From Lysinibacillus alkalisoli (GTDB lineage: Bacteria; Bacillota; Bacilli; Bacillales_A; Planococcaceae): a stretch of DNA of 64,000 nucleotides. The stretch covers positions 186,001 through 250,000 of the forward strand of contig NZ_BMJT01000005.1 of the NCBI RefSeq assembly GCF_014643595.1, given 5' to 3'. A model generated the notes under the pieces. It was given only the letters and a program-made list of their open reading frames with translations. It made no database searches and was not told the origin of the DNA. Numbering within the stretch: the stretch's first letter is position 1; each line of letters starts with the position of its first letter. A program made the position numbers and the translations under genes. This document shows positions 9,054-16,656 of the stretch, piece after piece.

Positions 9054-9197
9054 ATGTTAGAAAACACTATCCCTATTTGTGAAGCGTTCTGCATAATGTA
9101 GTCAAGAGATTGCCACGGATTCAGTCTTTCAGATGATGTGCAATAAAAAGTAATTCTGTTATACTCTATGCGTAATTGCAAATAAGGAGGGAACATT

Positions 9198-9551
9198 TTG
9201 CTTAATATCATACAATATCCCTCTTGTTCCTCATGCCGTAAAGCACAAAAATGGTTAGAGTCACAAGAGATTCCGTTTACATCAACACATATTGTAGAGG
9301 CAACACCTACAGCAGAAGAAATAAAAACGTTATGGAAAAATAGCGGTTTACCATTAAAGAAATTTTTCAATACATCTGGTAAAAAATATCGCGAGCTAGC
9401 ATTAAAAGATAAATTGCTAACGATGACAGAAGATGAGCAACTAGCTTTATTAGCTTCAGATGGCATGTTAATTAAACGCCCAATCGTTACAGATGGTAAA
9501 AAGGTGACAGTAGGTTTTAAAGAAGAAACCTTCGATGAAACGTGGAAATAA
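9198..9551 (+). CDS. yusI: ArsC/Spx-family thioredoxin-fold protein YusI
   Basis: A protein of 117 residues related to arsenate reductase (ArsC) and Spx. It has a CSSC motif near the N-terminus (YPSCSSCRKA, about 8-17) and the family's conserved KRPIVTDG strand around residues 94-101. The start is TTG, with AAGGAGG seven bases upstream. The place next to gcvH and fadNAE matches B. subtilis yusI. The precise function is unknown; it may be a thiol-based reductase. True arsenate reduction is unlikely to be its main role, since no ars genes are nearby. Confidence 0.85.
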   Translation: MLNIIQYPSCSSCRKAQKWLESQEIPFTSTHIVEATPTAEEIKTLWKNSGLPLKKFFNTSGKKYRELALKDKLLTMTEDEQLALLASDGMLIKRPIVTDGKKVTVGFKEETFDETWK

Positions 9552-9630
9552 GCGTTCGTATGCTTGTTTTTCATACAGAAATATGGCAAACTAAAATGGC
9601 AAAGCATTACATAAATTTGGAGGGGTTAAA

Positions 9631-10011
9631 ATGACTACACCTAAAGATTTACGCTACTCAGATGAACATGAATGGGTAAAAGTTGAAGATGGTAAAGCAC
9701 GTATTGGTATTACACATTTTGCACAATCAGAGCTTGGTGATATCGTATTTGTTGAATTGCCAGAAGTAGGCGATGAAATTACAGCAGATGAGCCATTTGG
9801 TAACGTAGAATCAGTAAAAACAGTTTCAGAACTTTATGCACCGATTTCAGGTAAAGTAGTAGAAGTTAACGCTGATTTAGATGATAGCCCAGAATTCGTT
9901 AATGAATCACCATATGAAAAAGCATGGATGATTGTTGTTGAAGTTGCAGATGCTGCACAAATTGATGCATTAATGACAGCTGAACAATATGAAGAAATGA
10001 CACAAGAATAA
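9631..10011 (+). CDS. gcvH: Glycine cleavage system H protein
   Basis: Lipoyl carrier protein of 126 residues that shuttles the aminomethyl group between the P, T and L proteins of glycine cleavage. In Bacillales it is also an entry point for octanoyl/lipoyl transfer. The lipoylated Lys is in the [12 protein letters not shown] block. Start ATG lies after GGAGGGG. The other gcv genes are absent here, as in B. subtilis, where gcvH also lies apart. LipA, which adds sulfur to octanoyl-GcvH, is encoded later in the window. Confidence 0.95.
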   Translation: MTTPKDLRYSDEHEWVKVEDGKARIGITHFAQSELGDIVFVELPEVGDEITADEPFGNVESVKTVSELYAPISGKVVEVNADLDDSPEFVNESPYEKAWMIVVEVADAAQIDALMTAEQYEEMTQE

Positions 10012-10018
10012 CAGATAT

Positions 10019-10053
10019 GCCAACGAAGTGTTTGTGCTTTGTTGGCTTTTTTT
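10019..10053 (+). terminator. Terminator after gcvH
   Basis: GCCAACGAAG pairs with CTTTGTTGGC with one imperfect pair around TGTTTGTG, followed by TTTTTTT. Confidence 0.8.
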
Positions 10054-10135
10054 ATCGACAATATGTTTACACTTTTTTATAAGGGTAAGTGAAAAGGTAA
10101 GAAAATCTTAATGACTAAAAGTTGAGGTGGCTACT

Positions 10136-10513
10136 ATGAAGTGTTTAATCGTTGAAGGGCGTTCTGACAAATTGCAAGTAGCACAAGTATTAACAGAAGA
10201 GGATGTTGTTATACTTTGCACAAATGGCACGATTAGTGTAACCTCATTAGAGGAATTACTTGCACCGTTTGAAATGTATGAGTTATATACCTTTTTTGAT
10301 GCAGACGCATCAGGCGATAAATTGCGCCAAATTATGGACCGAGTTTATCCTGAAGCAATGCATTTGAATACAACGAGGCTTTATAAAGAAGTTGCTTTAA
10401 CACCGCTACGCTTCATTGCAGCCGTGTTATCACGTGCACATTTTACGGTGCGTACACCAAGTATAGAAGGTTGTGGCATTAAGAATGAAGGAATGGACAG
10501 AAGAACAGTTTGA
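10136..10513 (+). CDS. yusF: Toprim-domain protein YusF
   Basis: A small Toprim protein of 125 residues, related to the nucleic-acid-active domains of DnaG, topoisomerases and RNase M5. The first Toprim motif is IVEGRSDK (Glu then the K/G turn), and the DxD motif is FDADASGDKLR. The start is the ATG at 10136, five bases after GAGGTGG; the in-frame GTG three codons earlier overlaps this Shine-Dalgarno site. It matches B. subtilis YusF in size and position; its biological role is not established. The end overlaps the start of yusE, suggesting translational coupling. Confidence 0.85.
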   Translation: MKCLIVEGRSDKLQVAQVLTEEDVVILCTNGTISVTSLEELLAPFEMYELYTFFDADASGDKLRQIMDRVYPEAMHLNTTRLYKEVALTPLRFIAAVLSRAHFTVRTPSIEGCGIKNEGMDRRTV

Positions 10514-10784
10514 ATGGGCTAAAAAACGTTCGAGTGCTTTATATGTTTATACGCCAATGTGTGGTACTTGTCTCGTAGCGAGTAAGATGATGGAAGTCGT
10601 TGTACATCTTGTGCCAAAGCGTAATATTGGACAGATGAATGTCAATTACCATTCACAATTAGCATTAGATTATGAAATAGAGAGTGTACCTTGTTTGTTG
10701 ATTTTTGATGAAGGGGAGTTAACGAAAAAAGTGTATGCTTTCCAATCTGTACCTTTTTTATATGAATTACTAAAAATAAATTGA
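10485..10784 (+). CDS. yusE: Thioredoxin-like protein YusE
   Basis: A thioredoxin-fold protein of about 99 residues with the redox pair in TPMCGTCLVA (about residues 21-24) and a cis-Pro block SVPCLLIF. The start is not firmly fixed: ATG 10485 begins the alignable sequence MKEWTEEQF, while a GTG at 10473 is too close to the AGAAGG site. Either start overlaps the end of yusF. Same order as in B. subtilis. The stop codon overlaps the -35 hexamer of the met operon promoter. Confidence 0.8.
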   Translation: MKEWTEEQFEWAKKRSSALYVYTPMCGTCLVASKMMEVVVHLVPKRNIGQMNVNYHSQLALDYEIESVPCLLIFDEGELTKKVYAFQSVPFLYELLKIN

Positions 10785-10809
10785 CGGCAAGTGATGAGCA
10801 TGTTAGAGT
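10781..10809 (+). promoter_or_regulatory. Promoter of the SAM-riboswitch metNIQ operon
   Basis: TTGACG (10781-10786), 17-base spacer, TAGAGT (10804-10809). The -35 box overlaps the yusE stop codon. The predicted start lies about 25 bases before the riboswitch P1 stem. Confidence 0.6.
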
Positions 10810-10840
10810 ATCAATTAACAACAAAATACATTTTATCGAA

Positions 10841-11003
10841 ACTCTTATGAAGAGTGGCGGAGGGAAGTGCCCTATGAAGCCCAGCAACCACCATTATGGA
10901 AAGGTGCCAAATCACACAAAGAAAAATCTTTGACAGATGAGAGATCGGTTTTACGTGATACGTTCAGCCCTTCTACTTTATCTATTAAAGTAGAAGGGTT
11001 TTT
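10841..11003 (+). promoter_or_regulatory. SAM-I (S-box) riboswitch with terminator platform
   Basis: The aptamer runs from about 10842 to 10943. P1 is CTCTTAT (10842-10848) with ATGAGAG (10937-10943). The conserved S-box core is visible: GCGGAGGGAAGTGCCC, ATGAAGCCCAGCAACC, AAGGTGCCAA, then GACAGATGAGAG. An intrinsic terminator follows directly. By family knowledge, SAM binding favours the terminator and so shuts off metNIQ when methionine/SAM is plentiful. Confidence 0.95.
10968..11003 (+). terminator. Riboswitch-controlled terminator
   Basis: CCCTTCTACTTTA pairs with TAAAGTAGAAGGG, with TTTTT after it. It forms the OFF state of the S-box leader, 17 bases before the metN start. Confidence 0.9.
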
Positions 11004-11020
11004 GAGGTGGAGGAGATCAT

Positions 11021-12049
11021 ATGATTGCATTGAAAAATATAATAAAAAAATACACAACTAAAAACGGCCCCCTCACAGCAGTGGATAATGTGAACCTAAC
11101 AATTAATCAAAGTGAGATTTTTGGCATTATAGGTTATAGTGGCGCAGGTAAAAGTACATTAATTCGTTTGTTAAATGGTTTGGAGCAACCTACGGAAGGT
11201 GAAGTCATTGTGAATGACTTAAAGTTTTCTCATATTAAAGGTAAGGAATTACGAGAAGCTCGCCAAAAAGTGAGCATGATTTTCCAGCATTTTAATTTGC
11301 TATGGTCACGCACAGTAGCAGAGAATATTGCTTTTCCACTTGAAATTGCAGGCATGTCAAAAGTGGAGCGTGAACAGCGCGTACAAGAGTTGATTACACT
11401 GGTGGGATTAGAAGGTAGAGAACAAGCCTATCCTTCACAATTATCAGGTGGTCAAAAGCAGCGTGTTGGGATTGCGAGAGCATTAGCAAACAATCCACAA
11501 GTACTTCTATGTGACGAAGCAACTTCAGCATTAGACCCTGAAACAACAGATAATATATTAGATTTACTAGTAGATATTAATGAGCGATTAGGTTTAACGA
11601 TTATATTAATCACACACGAAATGCATGTGATTCAAAAAATATGCCATCGTGTTGCTGTTATGGAGCAAGGTAGAGTCGTTGAGATGGGAGATGTGCTAGA
11701 GGTATTCCAAAAGCCACAAGCGCCTATTACAAAGCGCTTCGTGTCACAATTGACAGGTACAGAAGATACAAATGCTATCTTCCAAAATGTGAAGGAGCAT
11801 TATCCAACTGGCAAGTTAGTAAAGCTCGTTTTTGTTGGTGAACGCACAGAAGAACCTGTAATCTCACAACTGGTTAAACAATTTGATGTTTCAGTCAGTG
11901 TCGTGCATGGGAATATTTCTCAAACTAAGTCAGGTCCATATGGCACTTTAGTCGTCCATATTGATGGAGCGTCTGAAAATATTAAAAAAGCGCTACAATT
12001 TTTACATCAAGTAGATGTGCAGACGGAGGTAATATCGTATGCTAACTGA
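11021..12049 (+). CDS. metN: Methionine ABC transporter ATP-binding protein
   Basis: ATPase of the methionine uptake system, 342 residues. Walker A is GYSGAGKST (about 38-46), the signature is LSGGQKQRVGIARAL, and Walker B is VLLCDEATSALD. The C-terminal NIL domain (from about 265) is a methionine-sensing regulatory domain in the MetN family. The ATG follows GGAGGAG, just after the riboswitch terminator. It overlaps metI by 11 bases. Confidence 0.96.
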   Translation: MIALKNIIKKYTTKNGPLTAVDNVNLTINQSEIFGIIGYSGAGKSTLIRLLNGLEQPTEGEVIVNDLKFSHIKGKELREARQKVSMIFQHFNLLWSRTVAENIAFPLEIAGMSKVEREQRVQELITLVGLEGREQAYPSQLSGGQKQRVGIARALANNPQVLLCDEATSALDPETTDNILDLLVDINERLGLTIILITHEMHVIQKICHRVAVMEQGRVVEMGDVLEVFQKPQAPITKRFVSQLTGTEDTNAIFQNVKEHYPTGKLVKLVFVGERTEEPVISQLVKQFDVSVSVVHGNISQTKSGPYGTLVVHIDGASENIKKALQFLHQVDVQTEVISYAN

Positions 12050-12707
12050 GTTATTTCCGAATGTAAAAGCAGACCGATTAGGGCAAGCTATTTATGAAAC
12101 GGTTTATATGACAAGTATTTCCACAATAGCTACATTTATTTTAGGATTAGCTATTGGTATTCTCTTATTTTTAACATCCCCACACAATTTATGGGCTAAT
12201 AAAATTGTTCATTTCTTAACAGGGGCATTAGTGAATATTTTTAGGTCAATTCCATTTTTAATTTTATTAGTGTTGCTCTTACCATTCACTAAGATGTTAT
12301 TTGACTCTATCCGAGGGCCTAATGCAGCGTTACCCGCATTAATTATTGGTGCCGCACCATTCTATGCACGTATGGTGTTGATTGCCTTACGTGAAATTGA
12401 CAAAGGGGTAATTGAAGCCTCTCGTTCAATGGGAGCTAAAACATCAACGATTATTTTTAAAGTACTAATCCCTGAATCACTGCCCGCATTAATCTCTGGT
12501 ATTACTGTGACAGCTATTGCGCTTGTCGGTTACACAGCTGTAGCAGGTGTTATAGGTGCAGGTGGGTTAGGTGACCTAGCTTATATGCACGGTTTCCAGC
12601 GTAATCGTTTAGATGTTACGTTTGTGGCTACTGTTATTGTATTAGTGATTGTGTTTATTATTCAAATTATAGGTGATGTTTTAACTAGTAAGGTCGATAA
12701 ACGATAG
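12039..12707 (+). CDS. metI: Methionine ABC transporter permease
   Basis: Inner-membrane channel of 222 residues with about five hydrophobic segments, called MetP in B. subtilis. The coupling loop EASRSMGAKTSTIIFKVLIPES carries the typical permease EAA motif. The start lies inside the end of metN, a translationally coupled arrangement. Confidence 0.95.
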   Translation: MLTELFPNVKADRLGQAIYETVYMTSISTIATFILGLAIGILLFLTSPHNLWANKIVHFLTGALVNIFRSIPFLILLVLLLPFTKMLFDSIRGPNAALPALIIGAAPFYARMVLIALREIDKGVIEASRSMGAKTSTIIFKVLIPESLPALISGITVTAIALVGYTAVAGVIGAGGLGDLAYMHGFQRNRLDVTFVATVIVLVIVFIIQIIGDVLTSKVDKR

Positions 12708-12757
12708 GTTATTTTGGCTACCGCCATTAACATATAAACTTTAAGGAGTGTCGAATT

Positions 12758-13636
12758 ATGAAGAAGTGGCTTTCTGCATTAGTATTAGTTGTGCTTGTTT
12801 TAGCTTTAGCAGCTTGTGGTGCTAACGATAAAAAAGAAGAGACAACAAAATCATCAGGTAATGACAACAAAGAAGAAAAAACAGAAGAACAAACATCAGA
12901 GAATACAACATTAGTGGTAGGGGCATCAATTAACCCACATGCAGTCATTTTAGAACAAGCAAAACCGATTCTTGAAAAAGAAGGCATTGATTTACAAATT
13001 GAAGAATATACGGAATATGTATTAGCTAACAAAGATTTAAGCAATGGCGATTTAGATGCTAACTTTTATCAACACATCCCATATTTTGAAGGGCAAATTG
13101 CAGAGAATGATTATGACTTTGCAAACGCAGGTGGTGTACATATCGAACCAATCGGTATTTACTCAAATAAATATAAAAAGTTAGAAGAATTACCTGAAGG
13201 TGCAACGATTTTATTAAGTAATTCAGTCTCAGATCATGGACGTATGTTGTCATTACTAGAAGCAAAAGGTTTAATTAAACTTGAAGAAGGTATTGATAAA
13301 ACAAAAGCTGAAATCAAAGATATTAAAGAAAATCCGAAAAACTTTACATTTGATGATGGCACAGCACCAGAAATGTTAGTACAAATGTACAATAACGATG
13401 AAGGCGATGCAGTATTAATTAATTCAAACTTTGCACTAGATCACAATATTAACCCATTAGAAGAAGCGATTGCGCTAGAAGCTTCAGATGAATCACCATA
13501 TGTTAATATTGTAGCTGTTCGTTCGGAAGATAAAGATAGTGAAGCGATTAAAAAATTGATGGAAGTATTAACTTCAAAAGAGATTCAAGACTTCATTATT
13601 GAAGAGTGGAATGGTTCTGTAGTGCCAGTAAAATAA
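12758..13636 (+). CDS. metQ: Methionine-binding lipoprotein
   Basis: Substrate-binding lipoprotein of 292 residues in the NlpA/MetQ family. The lipobox LALAAC gives Cys20 as the acylated residue, followed by a charged Lys/Glu/Thr-rich linker (about 25-50). The body contains family landmarks such as ASINPHAVILEQ, DANFYQHIPYF and GGVHIEPIGIYS. Start ATG lies after AAGGAGTG. Third and last gene of the S-box operon, ended by a strong terminator. Confidence 0.95.
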   Translation: MKKWLSALVLVVLVLALAACGANDKKEETTKSSGNDNKEEKTEEQTSENTTLVVGASINPHAVILEQAKPILEKEGIDLQIEEYTEYVLANKDLSNGDLDANFYQHIPYFEGQIAENDYDFANAGGVHIEPIGIYSNKYKKLEELPEGATILLSNSVSDHGRMLSLLEAKGLIKLEEGIDKTKAEIKDIKENPKNFTFDDGTAPEMLVQMYNNDEGDAVLINSNFALDHNINPLEEAIALEASDESPYVNIVAVRSEDKDSEAIKKLMEVLTSKEIQDFIIEEWNGSVVPVK

Positions 13637-13648
13637 AATATAATTAAC

Positions 13649-13691
13649 AAAGGCTGTGAGAAAAGTTATACTTTTCTCACAGCCTTTTTTT
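13649..13691 (+). terminator. Terminator after metQ
   Basis: AAAGGCTGTGAGAAAAG and CTTTTCTCACAGCCTTT form a perfect 17-bp stem with loop TTATA, followed by a T run. Confidence 0.95.
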
Positions 13692-13750
13692 CAGAATCCG
13701 TTTAGTGTTCGTCTTTTATACTATAGAGGAAATGTTTTATAGGAGGGAAT

Positions 13751-13857
13751 ATGAAGAAAGTATGTTATTTATATAAATAGTATTAATTTTTTTATGTTTA
13801 TTTATCTATAATAGTGAGAAAAGAATATTGAATAAACATACAATGATTAATAAATAG
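13751..13857 (+). pseudogene. Possible frameshifted micro-gene for a membrane peptide
   Basis: An excellent Shine-Dalgarno (AGGAGGG, 13741-13747) precedes an ATG at 13751, but the frame stops after MKKVCYLYK. In the -1 frame from 13777 a hydrophobic segment continues (IVLIFLCLFIYNSEKR, then a short tail) to a TAG ending at 13857. Joined, the two frames would give a roughly 35-residue single-span membrane peptide. No canonical X-XXY-YYZ slippery heptamer is seen, so a mutated remnant is more likely than programmed frameshifting. Chance is possible in such AT-rich DNA. Confidence 0.3.
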
Positions 13858-13921
13858 CTTATGAGCAAAATGTTATTCACACAGATAAGAAATAAATAAA
13901 CGATAGGTAAGGAGATTCAAT

Positions 13922-15226
13922 ATGAAGGATGTATTACTGGAACAAAAAATACTAAATAAAGAAGCTATAATTGGAGTCGTTGGTTTAGGTTATGTTGGAC
14001 TAACGTTGTCTATTACAGCCAATAATTGTGGTTTTCACACAATAGGTATTGATGTAGATCAAGATAAAATAGACCAACTTAATGAGGGACAATCCTATTT
14101 ATTTGATGTAACAGAGGAGGAATTATCCTACGCTTTACAACAAAGGTTAAGTGTTACTAGTAATTTTGGTGCATTAGCATTAGCTAATGTTATTGTGTTA
14201 TGTTTACCAACACCTATTGATGAATTTCAACAGCCAGATCTTACATATATTGAACAAGCAATGTTAGAAGTTAGCGCAATAGTACAACCTCATACATTAT
14301 TGATTTTAGAAAGTACCTCATATCCTGGTACAACAGTAGATTATATTGTAGAACCCTTAGTGAAAAAAGGCTTTGTTGTAGGTGAAAATATATGGGTAGC
14401 TTATTCTCCTGAGAGAATAGACCCTGGTAATCAACAATTTCAAACCAATAATACACCGAAAATTGTTGGTGGCATGAGTTTAACATGTCAAAAACTAGCG
14501 ACATCTTTTTATGAAAATATTATTAAAGCCCCTATTCATAAAGTTAGTTCGCCACAAACAGCAGAAATGGCAAAGTTAGTAGAAAATGTATTCAGAAATG
14601 TTAATATCGCACTTGTTAATGAGTTAGCTATAATTTGTAATAGTATGGATATTGATGTTTGGGAAGTTATTGATGCAGCAAGTACAAAGCCATATGGTTA
14701 TATGCCATTTTATCCGGGACCAGGTATCGGAGGACATTGTATACCTGTAGACCCTCAGTATTTAATTTGGAAGGCTAAACAACATACAACAGAAATTGCT
14801 TTTATTGAACAAGCTATGCAAACTAATATAAAAATGAGTCAGTATGTATTTAGTCGTTTACTACAAGTTTGTAATCATAATAAAATTATACCTAAAGAAG
14901 CTCATGTGTTATTTGTAGGTGTGGCTTATAAAAAAAATAGTAATGATTATAGGGAAACACCCTTGTTCCCACTTCTTGCACTAGCAGAACAGTATGGAAT
15001 GAATTATATCGTAGCAGATCCACATATTACAGAGTATATGTATAAAGGCAAAGTATATGAAACAGTAACGTTGACAGCTGAGTTAGTACAAGCAGCAAGT
15101 ATTGTTGTCATTGTTACAGATCATGACGCTGTTGATTATCAATTACTGGATATATATAGCCAAGTAATATTTGATACACGACGTGTACAGTATCCATTTG
15201 TAAATAAACAATATATTGTATTGTAG
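13922..15226 (+). CDS. UDP-N-acetylhexosamine / UDP-glucose dehydrogenase family enzyme
   Basis: NAD-dependent nucleotide-sugar dehydrogenase of 434 residues that oxidises C6 of a UDP-sugar to the uronate. The N-terminal Rossmann motif is VGLGYVGLTL (about 20-29). ESTSYPGTT, YSPERIDPG and TPKIVGG are family blocks. The catalytic Cys is C273 in GIGGHCIPVDP. The stretch STKPYGYMPFYPGPGIGGHC resembles WbpA-type UDP-GlcNAc 6-dehydrogenases more than UDP-glucose dehydrogenases, so UDP-GlcNAcA is the favoured product; UDP-Glc or UDP-ManNAc remain possible. First gene of the polysaccharide operon; the next gene starts 11 bases later. Confidence 0.85.
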   Translation: MKDVLLEQKILNKEAIIGVVGLGYVGLTLSITANNCGFHTIGIDVDQDKIDQLNEGQSYLFDVTEEELSYALQQRLSVTSNFGALALANVIVLCLPTPIDEFQQPDLTYIEQAMLEVSAIVQPHTLLILESTSYPGTTVDYIVEPLVKKGFVVGENIWVAYSPERIDPGNQQFQTNNTPKIVGGMSLTCQKLATSFYENIIKAPIHKVSSPQTAEMAKLVENVFRNVNIALVNELAIICNSMDIDVWEVIDAASTKPYGYMPFYPGPGIGGHCIPVDPQYLIWKAKQHTTEIAFIEQAMQTNIKMSQYVFSRLLQVCNHNKIIPKEAHVLFVGVAYKKNSNDYRETPLFPLLALAEQYGMNYIVADPHITEYMYKGKVYETVTLTAELVQAASIVVIVTDHDAVDYQLLDIYSQVIFDTRRVQYPFVNKQYIVL

Positions 15227-15237
15227 GAGGTAAGCAT

Positions 15238-16656
15238 TTGAAAAAGTATTTTGTATTTATTATGGTTATGGCACTGTTTTTGATAAGTGGTTGTCAAAAA
15301 GAACAGCAAGTTGATCAAGGTGAGAAAATAGAGACAAAGACAGTGAAAGTATATAAAGGAGAGGTGAATGAACCTATTAATTTAGTTCCTACAACTAAGC
15401 CATATATTAGTTTGACTTTCAATGGTATGGGTGATGAACAGTTTACGACTCAATTATTGGAAGGACTAGCACAGCAAAAAATTAAAGCAACTTTCTTCTT
15501 GCCTGCAATGCGGGTTGCCGAAAATCCTGAGATTGCTAAAAAAATTCAAGATGCAGGTCATGAAATTGAAAGCAACTTATTAAATGATATTGATTATGAA
15601 CAATTAAGTTACACGGCTTTATATAAGGAAGTAAGTTTAGCTAATCAGGTTTTTGAGGAGCATTTAGGTATTACACCACAATTTGTTAGAACAAGGTCTG
15701 GTGAAGTGAATAAAGACTTACTGAAAATTGTAGCGCAATTAAATATGAAGCGAGCGGTAGAAGCCTTTATTAATCCATTAGACCGGAATATGCAGGGAGC
15801 TGAAGAAATAGCGAATTATGTGAATAAATATGTGACAAGAGGCAGTGTTATTATGTTGAATAATGGCATCAATCCAGCCGTTATTGAAGCGATTCCATTG
15901 ATTGCAGACAATGCTAAACAATACCAATATGAATTTGTCACAATTGAACAGTTAAATCAGGAGTTAGGAGAAATTATTAATCCAAACGACATTGAGAGTT
16001 ACAATGATATTAAAGTAAATGCGAATTATGAAAATGTGACACCACGTATTTTTACAACAGCAGATGTTGAACAAAAGGAAATTGCTTTAACATTCGATGA
16101 TTGGGCAAGTGAACATACTATAATCAATATTTTAGATATTTTAGATAAGTATCAAATTAAATCTACTTTTTTTTTAATAGGTAAGGGTGTTGAACAGAAT
16201 CCAGCGTTAGCTAAATTGATTGTAGAGCGTGGACATGAAGTAGCGAGTCATTCTTATTATCATAAAAATGTAACAACAATGACGACACAAGAAGTACAAG
16301 AAGATGTTGTGAAAGCACATAAGGCGATTACGAATGCTATTCAACAAAAACCAAAGTTATATTTTAGACCAGCAGAAGGAATTATGACAAATGAAATCGC
16401 AAAAATGATCATTGCAACAGGTTATGAAGTAGTCGCATTATATGATATTGCGTCATTTGACTGGAATCCAGAGCTAACCACGAATGAAATTGTAGAACGT
16501 GTAATGACAAGAGCAAAGCCCGGCAGTGTTGTAGTGATGCATATTATGGACAACCGTAAAACAGCAGAAGCATTACCTATTATTATTGAAAAATTAACAG
16601 CAGAAGGTTATGATTTTAAAAAAATGTCAGATTGGATTGAATCAGAGGTGCAGTGA
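15238..16656 (+). CDS. Lipoprotein with two NodB (polysaccharide deacetylase) domains, the first degenerate
   Basis: Secreted lipoprotein of 472 residues. The lipobox LISGC places the acylated Cys at 19. Two NodB-type domains follow. In the first (about 55-230) the usual TFDDG is TFNGMG (Asn62) and no HSxxH is present, so metal-dependent catalysis is unlikely. The second (about 265-465) keeps TFDD (Asp287/288) and HSYYH (His338, His342), the Asp-His-His metal site of active CE4 deacetylases. It probably removes N-acetyl groups from the polymer at the outer membrane face. TTG start seven bases after AGGAGG. It overlaps the synthase gene by one base. Confidence 0.85.
   Translation: MKKYFVFIMVMALFLISGCQKEQQVDQGEKIETKTVKVYKGEVNEPINLVPTTKPYISLTFNGMGDEQFTTQLLEGLAQQKIKATFFLPAMRVAENPEIAKKIQDAGHEIESNLLNDIDYEQLSYTALYKEVSLANQVFEEHLGITPQFVRTRSGEVNKDLLKIVAQLNMKRAVEAFINPLDRNMQGAEEIANYVNKYVTRGSVIMLNNGINPAVIEAIPLIADNAKQYQYEFVTIEQLNQELGEIINPNDIESYNDIKVNANYENVTPRIFTTADVEQKEIALTFDDWASEHTIINILDILDKYQIKSTFFLIGKGVEQNPALAKLIVERGHEVASHSYYHKNVTTMTTQEVQEDVVKAHKAITNAIQQKPKLYFRPAEGIMTNEIAKMIIATGYEVVALYDIASFDWNPELTTNEIVERVMTRAKPGSVVVMHIMDNRKTAEALPIIIEKLTAEGYDFKKMSDWIESEVQ

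Noticed and set aside
9011-9607. 198-codon open frame on the minus strand over yusI and the gcvH leader
   Set aside because: It lies antisense to the well-supported yusI gene and its 5' part covers the gcvH ribosome site; the translation (Cys/Ser/Phe-rich) has no domain and no Shine-Dalgarno.
10867-11061. 64-codon frame over the metN leader
   Set aside because: It falls entirely in the SAM riboswitch and terminator, which explain the sequence better.
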